Below the pieces are notes generated by a model that saw nothing but the letters and a program-made list of their open reading frames with translations, did no database searches and had not been told where the DNA came from. DNA of 6,061 nt from Candidatus Eiseniibacteriota bacterium (GTDB lineage Bacteria > Eisenbacteria > RBG-16-71-46 > JAGVPR01): contig JAGVPR010000276.1 of NCBI GenBank assembly GCA_020052115.1, forward strand, positions 1-6,061, in the 5' to 3' direction. The position numbers and the translations under genes are program-made. Shown piece after piece: positions 1-4,811 of the stretch. How positions within the stretch are numbered: the first letter of the stretch is position 1; each line of letters opens with the position of its first letter.

Positions 1-245
1 GCTTGCGGCGGCTGAGCACCGGCGTGGTGCGCCTGCGCTTCGGCGAGCACCTCGCCGATCTCGCGGAGTTCTCGGGCCTCGATGCGAAATCGGTGCTGCC
101 GGGCGGGGCGCTCTGTGTGGATCCGGGCGATATCGAGTGGCCCGAATGGGATCCTGCGCGCCGGCGCGTCGGCCCCGGCGGACCGGACGGCGATCTGCTC
201 CGGCAACTGAGAGGCACGAAGAATGTCCAGTACAGGAAGGCCTAG
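1..245 (+). CDS. 3' end of an unrecognised gene (5' partial)
   Basis: The frame is open from the left edge to the TAG at 243-245, so about 81 C-terminal residues are visible and the true start lies outside the window; the TTG at 3 is probably internal. Third codon positions are strongly G/C and the frame has no low-complexity bias until its end, which supports real coding. The visible part includes LRFGEHLADLAEFSGLDA, then a proline/tryptophan stretch (DIEWPEWDPARR) and a polar tail. I do not recognise the family and see no catalytic motif. Its last 23 bases overlap the start of the zinc-ribbon gene, implying translational coupling. If that neighbour is a true phenylacetyl-CoA epoxidase-type accessory protein, this could belong to an oxygenase system, but the residues seen do not resemble the PaaA, PaaB or PaaC ends I know. 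Confidence 0.6.
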   Translation, partial: LRRLSTGVVRLRFGEHLADLAEFSGLDAKSVLPGGALCVDPGDIEWPEWDPARRRVGPGGPDGDLLRQLRGTKNVQYRKA

Positions 246-459
246 GGACGCCTCGGGAGGACGATTCGTTCCGAGGTCGGATGCCCGCGGCCCGTCGCCG
301 GCTGACAGCGCGCGGGCCGGCTCCGATGAGGTGCCGGCCCGCTGTCCATTCTGCGGTTCGGAAGACACCGAGCGCATCGCACTCTTCGGCTCCTCGCTCC
401 TCGTCTCCCAGCACTACTGCCGCGGCTGCCGCACCGTGTTCGAGCGGCTGAAGCGATAG
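223..459 (+). CDS. Small PaaD-type zinc-ribbon protein
   Basis: A 78-residue protein. Residues 1-38 are polar and low complexity. Residues 41-78 form a zinc ribbon with cysteines at 41, 44, 66 and 69 (CX2C-X21-CX2C). The sequence between and after them (CPFCGSEDTE, ALFGSS, YCRGCRTVFERLK) matches the C-terminal ribbon of PaaD, the accessory subunit of the phenylacetyl-CoA 1,2-epoxidase complex that is related to iron-sulfur maturation factors. PaaD is normally about 150-170 residues with an N-terminal DUF59/MIP18 domain, which is absent here, so this is either a stand-alone ribbon or a split or degenerate PaaD. The ATG at 223 is chosen for the GAGAGG about 8 bases upstream. The start lies inside the preceding gene, as in a coupled operon. 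The metal-site call is firm; the pathway is inferred. Confidence 0.72.
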   Translation: MSSTGRPRDASGGRFVPRSDARGPSPADSARAGSDEVPARCPFCGSEDTERIALFGSSLLVSQHYCRGCRTVFERLKR

Positions 460-488
460 CGGGCGCGCGCCGGCGGGCCGGGGTTCTC

Positions 489-504
489 CGGGCCCTCGGG
501 CCCG
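489..504. terminator. GC hairpin between convergent genes, possible weak bidirectional terminator
   Basis: CGGGCC and GGCCCG form a 6-bp stem around a 4-base loop. The hairpin directly abuts the stop codon of the DUF1684 gene and lies 29 bp past the stop of the zinc-ribbon gene. Neither strand has a T-run after it, so intrinsic termination would be weak. The call rests on position as much as on structure. Confidence 0.3.
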
Positions 505-1425
505 TCAGTGCGCCAGGTAGTGCGAGTCCTTCTCCCCAGCGCGGATCGCCACCGGGAGCGTGTTCGCGGCCTGCGGGATCGGGCAGTTGTAGTGTTCCGA
601 ATAGGCGCAGGCAGGGTTGTACGCCACGTTGAAGTCAATCATGTACCGGCCGCCCGGAAGCGGCTGCGGGTCCACGTACCGGCCGACCGTGTACGTTTCC
701 TTGCCGGTCGTGGCATCGCGGAAGAAAACGCTCAGGTCCCTCTCGCCGACGCCGGGCTCGAGCAGGCGGACCGCCTCGAGGCGGCACGGCGTTTTGTCCA
801 CGACGAAATCGAACCAGCCCACGCGCACCGCTCGGCGCTGGTTGCCGCGCGTGGAGATGATCATCGTCGTGTCGGGGGCCTCGTTCGGCGTCAGCGCAAG
901 CGCGAACCGGTATGAGAAGTCCACCGGGAAGTACTTGATCCCCTTGTACTCCTTGAACCGCGGGCTCATCGGGTCGAACACGATGATTGCGGGGTAGCGC
1001 TGATGCGAGAGCCGGAGCGTGAAGCGCCCTACTCCGATGCCCGACGGACCCACCGTCGCCGAGGTCGGTTCCCTGTCCTTGATGCGGAACGTGGCCGCCG
1101 GATCCACGGCTTCGACGCGGAACGAGTCACCGGCCACCGCAACGCGCAGGTGGTGCGGCAGCACGGCGGGGTCCTCGATGCGGACGTCGTTGTCGGCGGC
1201 GCTGCCGACCGAAAGGCTCGCGGCTTCCCCGAAGTCACGGCGGAGGACGGTGGCCAGGTAGGATGTCGGCTTGCCGCGGAGCCAGTCCTCGGTGTCCTCG
1301 CGGTCCTTGACGATGGCGGCCTTGATCGAGTCGGCCGAAGCCGGGTCGAGAGGCGCCGGGCCCGAAGGCGCGGCGGAGAGCGCGGCGGAGAGCGCGGCGA
1401 GCAAGACCCCCCACACGATGAACAT
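505..1425 (-). CDS. Secreted DUF1684 protein with FHA-like segment
   Basis: A 306-residue protein. I chose the ATG at 1425 because GGGAGG lies 4 bases upstream and a signal peptide begins there; the longer frame to 1461 has neither. Residues 1-19 are a hydrophobic Sec-type signal (VWGVLLAALSAALSAA) lacking a lipobox cysteine, so a soluble periplasmic or extracellular protein is likely. Residues 71-107 (VGSAADNDVRIEDPAVLPHH) resemble the strand-loop core of forkhead-associated domains, a recurrent feature of DUF1684. The C-terminus carries the family hallmark: YMIDFNVAYNPACAYSEHYN at 261-280, then CPIP at 281-284 and LPVAIRAGEK at 290-299. DUF1684 has no established biochemical function, so none is assigned. 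The gene stands alone: a terminator precedes it and it converges with the zinc-ribbon gene. The family call is confident. Confidence 0.88.
   Translation of the reverse strand: MFIVWGVLLAALSAALSAAPSGPAPLDPASADSIKAAIVKDREDTEDWLRGKPTSYLATVLRRDFGEAASLSVGSAADNDVRIEDPAVLPHHLRVAVAGDSFRVEAVDPAATFRIKDREPTSATVGPSGIGVGRFTLRLSHQRYPAIIVFDPMSPRFKEYKGIKYFPVDFSYRFALALTPNEAPDTTMIISTRGNQRRAVRVGWFDFVVDKTPCRLEAVRLLEPGVGERDLSVFFRDATTGKETYTVGRYVDPQPLPGGRYMIDFNVAYNPACAYSEHYNCPIPQAANTLPVAIRAGEKDSHYLAH
1369..1400. repeat. 12-bp tandem repeat inside the signal-peptide codons
   Basis: CGCGGCGGAGAG occurs twice without a gap (1369-1380, 1381-1392) and a third copy starts at 1393 (CGCGGCGA). On the coding strand it produces the repeated LSAA of the signal peptide. 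The unit is a multiple of three, so a change in copy number would lengthen or shorten the hydrophobic core by four residues without a frameshift. Confidence 0.7.
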
Positions 1426-1472
1426 GGAACCTCCCTGTTGGCGGCGGGCCGGAGCGGCCACCGGAAGGCTCC

Positions 1473-1478
1473 ATCATA
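1473..1478 (-). promoter_or_regulatory. Candidate -10 box for the DUF1684 gene
   Basis: TATGAT on the minus strand matches the sigma70 -10 consensus at five of six positions and lies 47 bp before the chosen start codon. I see no convincing -35 hexamer 16-18 bp upstream, so this is only a weak candidate. An independent promoter is expected here because a terminator lies just upstream. Confidence 0.35.
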
Positions 1479-1569
1479 CGACAGAGGGCGCGCCATCGAG
1501 GAAGGTCAGCGGGTTCATCAAAGGGCGCTGGATCATGGCGCGGCCGGCGATTCCTCACCGGGCCCTCAA

Positions 1570-1602
1570 ACGAAAACGGCGGGCGTCTTGCGACACCCGC
1601 CG
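1570..1602 (-). terminator. Intrinsic terminator of the cysteine-rich protein gene
   Basis: On the minus strand CGGCGGGTGTC, a GCAA loop and GACGCCCGCCG form an 11-bp stem with one G-U pair, followed at once by TTTTCGTTT. The loop is a GNRA tetraloop, which stabilises RNA hairpins. The stem begins about 25 bases after the TAG at 1627, the classic position. This separates the cysteine-rich protein gene from the DUF1684 gene downstream. Confidence 0.85.
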
Positions 1603-1626
1603 CTTCCGAGTCACTAGCCGCTAGGA

Positions 1627-2505
1627 CTAGTTGTTCATGAGGCTCTTCAGCTTGCCCCACGTCGTCTTCTCGACCGCCGTCGGGCAGCCGCAGCTGACGT
1701 TCAGCCACATGGCGAACTCAGTCTGACGGCCGAGGCCGGCGTCCATGCTCTCGTACCAATCCGGACCGTAAATGGGAACGTTCCGGAAGTACTGGGTGCA
1801 CGGAATGGCGCACTCGGTGGGCGGGTTCGTGCCGTTGCGGCCACGGAAGCCCGGATACCACCACGCGCAGGCGCTGATTCCGCCGTTGCCGCAGTCAACC
1901 AGCGAAGACTCCGGCAGCGAGAACGCAACGTACCTGAACGAGCCGAACACCGGCTGCAGCTCGATGCAGCACACCGGGTCGAACGTGCACAGGAGGTTGT
2001 AGCTGCGAGCCGGGTCCGTCGAAGCCGTCGCCGTGAGTGCCGGGACCGTAGTCACGACGCTCTGGCAGATGGGATCGAGGTTCGGAACCGGGCAATCCGG
2101 CAAGCTGAGGATCGGATCCGGGAGGAAAATCCCGAAAACGCCATCAGCCGGGTACGTCGTCACCGGGTAACCATTGTTGCAGGTCGTCCCGACAACGCGC
2201 AGACCCATCTCGGCAGACTCGATACGCGCGAAGCCGTTGGTCGCCGTGCAGCCCGCGAGACACACGTCATTCTGGAGCGGGAAGTAGCTGGTGATCTCGT
2301 CCTCGAGGCACCAGCCGCCGTACGACCAGAACACCTGGGTGCACGGAGCGGCGTTGTTCCACAGGTTCTCGATCCGGCAATCAGCGGTCGCCTTCGCCAG
2401 CGGCTCGACGCCCGTATTGATATCCGGAACGGCGACGAACTTCGCCGCGCTTGCCGGGACTGCGATCAGGCAGATTGCCAGGGTCGCAAGTAGAATCCTA
2501 CACAT
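1627..2505 (-). CDS. Exported cysteine-rich protein of unknown family
   Basis: A 292-residue protein. The ATG at 2505 is chosen because AGGAGG lies 9 bases upstream; the GTG at 2538 would place that site inside the gene. Residues 1-20 are a clear Sec signal (CRILLATLAICLIAVPASA), probably cut after ASA or SAA. The mature part has 17 cysteines (43, 55, 66, 82, 86, 109, 138, 147, 173, 179, 180, 205, 213, 232, 236, 272, 274), many aromatics and prolines and few charged residues, suggesting a disulfide-stabilised extracellular fold. PCTQ-x-F occurs at 54-59 and 235-240, a possible internal duplication. After CGCP (272-275) comes a tail, TAVEKTTWGKLKSLMNN, basic and set apart from the body, which might be a sorting or anchoring signal. 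I recognise no enzyme motif or named family. The gene is monocistronic, with its own promoter and terminator, and ends with two in-frame TAG stops one codon apart. Confidence 0.85.
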   Translation of the reverse strand: MCRILLATLAICLIAVPASAAKFVAVPDINTGVEPLAKATADCRIENLWNNAAPCTQVFWSYGGWCLEDEITSYFPLQNDVCLAGCTATNGFARIESAEMGLRVVGTTCNNGYPVTTYPADGVFGIFLPDPILSLPDCPVPNLDPICQSVVTTVPALTATASTDPARSYNLLCTFDPVCCIELQPVFGSFRYVAFSLPESSLVDCGNGGISACAWWYPGFRGRNGTNPPTECAIPCTQYFRNVPIYGPDWYESMDAGLGRQTEFAMWLNVSCGCPTAVEKTTWGKLKSLMNN

Positions 2506-2758
2506 CGTGGATGTCCTCCTAACGAAGCCTGTAAACACGGATGTGCTCGTTGCAGTCTCTCCCCTGGTTTACAACCACCTCCCTTCGGAGTACCTGAGGC
2601 ACGCTCCGGACCTTTCCGAGCCGAATTCGGTCGGGCCCGAGAAAACATTGATTCCGTGTCGGGAACTTTGGAACTCCGATGCGGGGTCCGCCGGTGCATG
2701 CGCCGCCGAACGTTGTGCACTTCGTCCGGGTGCAAGAGCGGCGCGACTTCCGCGATGC
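2506..2758 (-). promoter_or_regulatory. Long 5' leader of the cysteine-rich protein gene
   Basis: If transcription starts about 7 bases past the -10 box, the leader is about 250 nt. It contains the AGGAGG ribosome site (2515-2520), 7-bp arms TGTAAAC/GTTTACA 30 bases apart (2567-2573 and 2530-2536) just before that site, a CTCC-GAAG-GGAG hairpin (near 2581-2592), two adjacent 10-bp palindromes (2621-2640) and a GTGCA/TGCAC pair (near 2714-2733). I could not match it to any riboswitch class I know. Small arginine-rich frames inside it lack ribosome sites. Confidence 0.45.
2621..2640. repeat. Two adjacent perfect 10-bp palindromes
   Basis: CCGAATTCGG at 2621-2630 is followed with no gap by TCGGGCCCGA at 2631-2640; each equals its own reverse complement. 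They lie mid-leader, well downstream of the promoter, and could be protein-binding sites or small RNA hairpins. Confidence 0.6.
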
Positions 2759-2764
2759 GAAGAA

Positions 2765-2793
2765 AGTATACAGCGCCGCTTCCCGCCGGTCAA
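2765..2793 (-). promoter_or_regulatory. Sigma70-type promoter of the cysteine-rich protein gene
   Basis: On the minus strand TTGACC (2793-2788) is followed after exactly 17 bp by TATACT (2770-2765), five of six consensus matches in each hexamer. The match stands out in GC-rich sequence and points towards the cysteine-rich gene, about 250 nt before its start codon. Confidence 0.7.
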
Positions 2794-3179
2794 GAAACAT
2801 TAGGCATCCTGCTGTCGTTCAGAGCCTTGCCCGGAAGCCCCGATTTGGAGCGACCCGGCGCCGGCCCGGGTTCAGAGGTCCCCGACCCCTAACTCGACGG
2901 ACCCTTGCCCTGCCCCCATTGCATCGCGAGACCCGCTCTCGTCGCACATCCCGAGGGACGCCCCTCGTGCCTGGAAGCGTGGGTTCGGGCCAATGACCTC
3001 GATCGGCCGCGAGGGGGCCGATCTCAAGGGCCGGCTCCCGGAAAAGGGATGCCCGCGGCCATCGGCGGCTTCTCTGGAGCGATAACGGATGCTGAGGCAT
3101 CGGAATGCGGGTTCCGGCGCGCACCAGAGGCCAGGATTATCTCCGATTCCAGCCCCGGCATCGGGCGCCACGGCTGGGG
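2794..3179. other. Intergenic stretch without a supported gene
   Basis: This stretch lies between the promoter of the cysteine-rich gene and the end of the XRE-cupin pair. Frames open here on both strands give arginine-, proline- and glycine-rich products with no family resemblance and no ribosome binding sites. I found no tRNA, rRNA or CRISPR repeats. A GC hairpin at 3001-3023 is the only clear structure; a weaker CCAGCC/GGCTGG pair (3149-3177) lies just past the stop of the second regulator gene. Confidence 0.6.
3001..3023. repeat. Perfect 8-bp inverted repeat (hairpin)
   Basis: GATCGGCC and GGCCGATC flank a 7-base loop. The hairpin lies about 160 nt after the stop of the XRE-cupin operon on the minus strand. 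Neither side has a T-run, so it is not a standard intrinsic terminator, though it could help stop or stabilise that transcript. Confidence 0.45.
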
Positions 3180-3785
3180 CTAGTCGGCGGCCGGCGGCCC
3201 TGGGAGGTTGATCCAGATGAGTTCGCTGCCGGCCTTGCCTCGCGCGGAGTGCGGCTGCGTCGAATCGAGGACCAGGTGATCCCACGGCCCGAGCGTGCGG
3301 CGCTTCTTCCCGATCTGGAGCACAACCTCGCCTTTCAGACAGAAGACCATCTCGTAGCCCGAGTGGGTCACAGTCTGCTGGCGCCGGGGGCCTCTCCGAA
3401 TGAGCACGTGCGAGACTTCGAACGTCCCGTGCTCGCTCGCCAGCCGCCGCGCCATGAAGCCGTCGGACATCTCCGTGAACTCTCCCTCGTCCCCCTGCCG
3501 CGCCGTGAGTTCCGCGTCCTGGAGGAGGACTCGCAGCATGTCCGCTTTCTCGTTCGGCACCAGCTTGCGGGGCTCCCTGGCCGCCGAGCCCAAGAGCACC
3601 GTGACGTCCACGCCGAGGGCATCAGCCATCCGGCGGGCGACCTTGAGGCTCGGCAGCCGGATCCCGGATTCGAGTTGGCTGATGTAGGGCGGAGCGACCG
3701 TCACCTTCGCCGCGAGCTCCACCTGGGTGAGGTTCTTCGCGTGGCGGAAGTAGCGGATGTTCTGACCGATGGATGTGCCGTTCAT
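3180..3785 (-). CDS. XRE-cupin transcriptional regulator (second of a tandem pair)
   Basis: A 201-residue cytoplasmic DNA-binding protein. Residues 7-66 are an XRE/Cro-type helix-turn-helix, with TQVELAAKVTVAPPYISQLE spanning helices 2 and 3. Residues 71-105 are a mixed linker. Residues about 135-195 form a cupin barrel with H141, E145 and H179 (HSGYE ... QPHSARG) as possible ligands. The first cupin motif has one histidine instead of HxH, so a metal-free pocket is also possible. Proteins of this build sense small molecules and commonly act as repressors; the ligand here is unknown. The HTH matches the upstream paralogue at 39 of 60 positions by eye. The gene starts 15 bp after that paralogue's stop with only a weak ribosome site, so it is probably co-transcribed and dependent on translation from upstream. 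Confidence 0.9.
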   Translation of the reverse strand: MNGTSIGQNIRYFRHAKNLTQVELAAKVTVAPPYISQLESGIRLPSLKVARRMADALGVDVTVLLGSAAREPRKLVPNEKADMLRVLLQDAELTARQGDEGEFTEMSDGFMARRLASEHGTFEVSHVLIRRGPRRQQTVTHSGYEMVFCLKGEVVLQIGKKRRTLGPWDHLVLDSTQPHSARGKAGSELIWINLPGPPAAD

Positions 3786-3800
3786 CTTGGCTCGCTGCCG

Positions 3801-4499
3801 CTACATGGGCCTGTCAACGACGACGCCCGGTTTCTTGGAGCGGCCTGTATAGGGTCCCTTCCTCTTCCCGTGGCGGGTGAACCCGCGCACGAGCGCGTCA
3901 CGCGGAGCGCCCGGCACGTACAAGAAGATCGCCTCGGCTCCGTGGCGTCCCCGTGTCGCGTGCGGCTCCTCACCATGTATCCCCAGGCTCTCTCCCGGGG
4001 CGAGCTTCGTCCGTTTGCGATCCACGATCACTTCGAGTTCGCCCTTCAGGCAGAGCACGACCTCGTATCCGGTGTGCGAGCGCAACGTGGGCTTCTGTTT
4101 CGCGTCCACGACCGTTCCGTGGAAGATCTCGAAAGAACTGTCCTCGCTGTGCAGCTCGCGCATCTCGATGGAGTCCATCATTCCGACCGCGTCGCGTCCC
4201 TTGATCGCCGCCGCGGTGGAGCCTTCTTCGAGGTCGCGCAGGAGCGTCATTAGCATGTTCGCCTTCTGCGTTCGCGTGAGGCGCCGGGGCTCGCCGGCCG
4301 CCTTGCCGCCGATGAGCAACGCCACGTCCACGCCGAGCGCGCCGGCGACCTTGCGGGCAACACCGAGGCTTGGAACGCGGACTCCGGCTTCGAGCTGGCT
4401 GATATACGGAGGGGCCACTCCGACCGAACGGGCAAGCGACATCTGCGTCATGCTGGCCTGTTCACGAAAGTACCGAATGTTCTCGCCGACGCTGGGCAT
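3801..4499 (-). CDS. XRE-cupin transcriptional regulator (first of a tandem pair)
   Basis: A 232-residue protein with GGGAGG 4 bases before its ATG. Residues 5-64 are an XRE helix-turn-helix; the predicted recognition segment VAPPYISQLE is identical to that of the downstream paralogue. A linker with TQKANMLMTLL follows, then a cupin at about 136-197 with H142, E146 and H180 (HTGYEVVLCLKGE ... EPHATRG). Unlike its partner it carries a C-terminal extension (about 200-232) rich in Arg, Lys and His, which may contact DNA or RNA. Family members usually repress biosynthetic, catabolic or transport genes and respond to a ligand in the cupin; no ligand can be read here. It heads a two-gene operon divergent from glycosyltransferase genes, and the spacer contains palindromes suited to autoregulation. 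Confidence 0.9.
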   Translation of the reverse strand: MPSVGENIRYFREQASMTQMSLARSVGVAPPYISQLEAGVRVPSLGVARKVAGALGVDVALLIGGKAAGEPRRLTRTQKANMLMTLLRDLEEGSTAAAIKGRDAVGMMDSIEMRELHSEDSSFEIFHGTVVDAKQKPTLRSHTGYEVVLCLKGELEVIVDRKRTKLAPGESLGIHGEEPHATRGRHGAEAIFLYVPGAPRDALVRGFTRHGKRKGPYTGRSKKPGVVVDRPM

Positions 4500-4584
4500 G
4501 GCGCCTCCCGGGCGCTGACGGGAGCGGACGAACTGGTTTCGGAGGGGTCGCTTCCGCTTCCGGCGGTAGAGGACTGTTTGCGTA

Positions 4585-4595
4585 TGGCTAAGCCA
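4585..4595. promoter_or_regulatory. Candidate operator TGGCT-A-AGCCA
   Basis: A perfect 5-1-5 inverted repeat lies immediately downstream of a possible minus-strand -10 box (TAGGAT, 4601-4596) and so over the presumed start of the XRE-cupin transcript. That placement is typical of an autoregulatory operator. The assignment to these regulators is inferred. Confidence 0.4.
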
Positions 4596-4626
4596 ATCCT
4601 AGCGGTTCCTTGCGCGCTTGTGTTAA
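4596..4626 (-). promoter_or_regulatory. Weak candidate promoter of the XRE-cupin operon
   Basis: TTAACA (4626-4621) and TAGGAT (4601-4596) on the minus strand match four of six -10 positions, but the spacer is 19 bp, longer than ideal. No better pair was found in the divergent spacer. It would give a leader of about 90 nt. Confidence 0.3.
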
Positions 4627-4693
4627 CGATATTGCGTTGCGACGAGGCGAGCGAACCGCCAGGGGCGCGGCGATCGCGCTCGGCGGGGCGCTC

Positions 4694-4722
4694 TTGACCT
4701 CAGGTTCCGGAAAGGCGACAAT
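4694..4722 (+). promoter_or_regulatory. Candidate promoter of the glycosyltransferase cluster
   Basis: TTGACC (4694-4699), a 17-bp spacer and GACAAT (4717-4722) form a plausible sigma70 promoter facing the glycosyltransferase gene, with a leader of about 80 nt. The -10 box is embedded in the inverted repeat GGCGA-CAA-TCGCC (4714-4726), a good position for a repressor site. Confidence 0.5.
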
Positions 4723-4726
4723 CGCC
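4714..4726. promoter_or_regulatory. Inverted repeat over the -10 box, possible operator
   Basis: GGCGA-CAA-TCGCC is a perfect 5-3-5 inverted repeat covering the -10 hexamer of the plus-strand promoter. A protein bound here would block RNA polymerase. Which regulator would bind is unknown; the adjacent XRE-cupin pair is the nearest candidate. Confidence 0.35.
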
Positions 4727-4742
4727 ACCTGTCGGCCGGACC

Positions 4743-4752
4743 TGTGGCCACA
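4743..4752. repeat. Perfect 10-bp palindrome TGTGGCCACA
   Basis: This self-complementary site lies in the presumed leader of the glycosyltransferase transcript, about 20 bp past the -10 box and 60 bp before the start codon. It shares TGGC/GCCA half-sites with the palindrome at 4585-4595, but the half-sites are spaced differently. Confidence 0.35.
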
Positions 4753-4811
4753 ACAGCCCCTTTGCAGCTTCCCCGAACAGCACGGGGTTATTCACACTTT
4801 CCGATACTTTG

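Noticed and set aside
137..451. A 104-codon plus-strand frame across the first two genes
   Set aside because: Alanine/arginine/serine-rich shadow overlapping both supported frames, including the zinc ribbon.
1003..1617. A 204-codon plus-strand frame opposite the DUF1684 gene
   Set aside because: Arginine/glycine-rich antisense shadow that even crosses the intrinsic terminator; no recognisable domain.
2506..2610. Glycine-riboswitch-like fragments (CTCAGGTA, CCGAAGG, GGGGAGAGAC)
   Set aside because: The pieces occur in the wrong order and do not form the three-stem aptamer; similarity is limited to short purine-rich words.
2466..2735. A small arginine-rich frame in the leader of the cysteine-rich gene, considered as a leader peptide
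   Set aside because: No ribosome site, no hydrophobic or repeated regulatory codons, and it runs into the real gene out of frame.
2860..2885. GGGTTCAGAG considered as a tRNA T-loop
   Set aside because: The flanking bases do not form a T stem, and no anticodon arm or acceptor stem is present upstream.
2872..3285. A 137-codon minus-strand frame overlapping the end of the second regulator gene
   Set aside because: Low-complexity R/P/G/A product, overlaps a confident gene in another frame, no start signal.
3105..4253. A 382-codon open frame on the plus strand opposite both regulator genes
   Set aside because: It is the antisense shadow of two genuine XRE-cupin genes in GC-rich DNA. The product is rich in R, H, L and G, resembles no family, spans the real intergenic gap and has no ribosome site.
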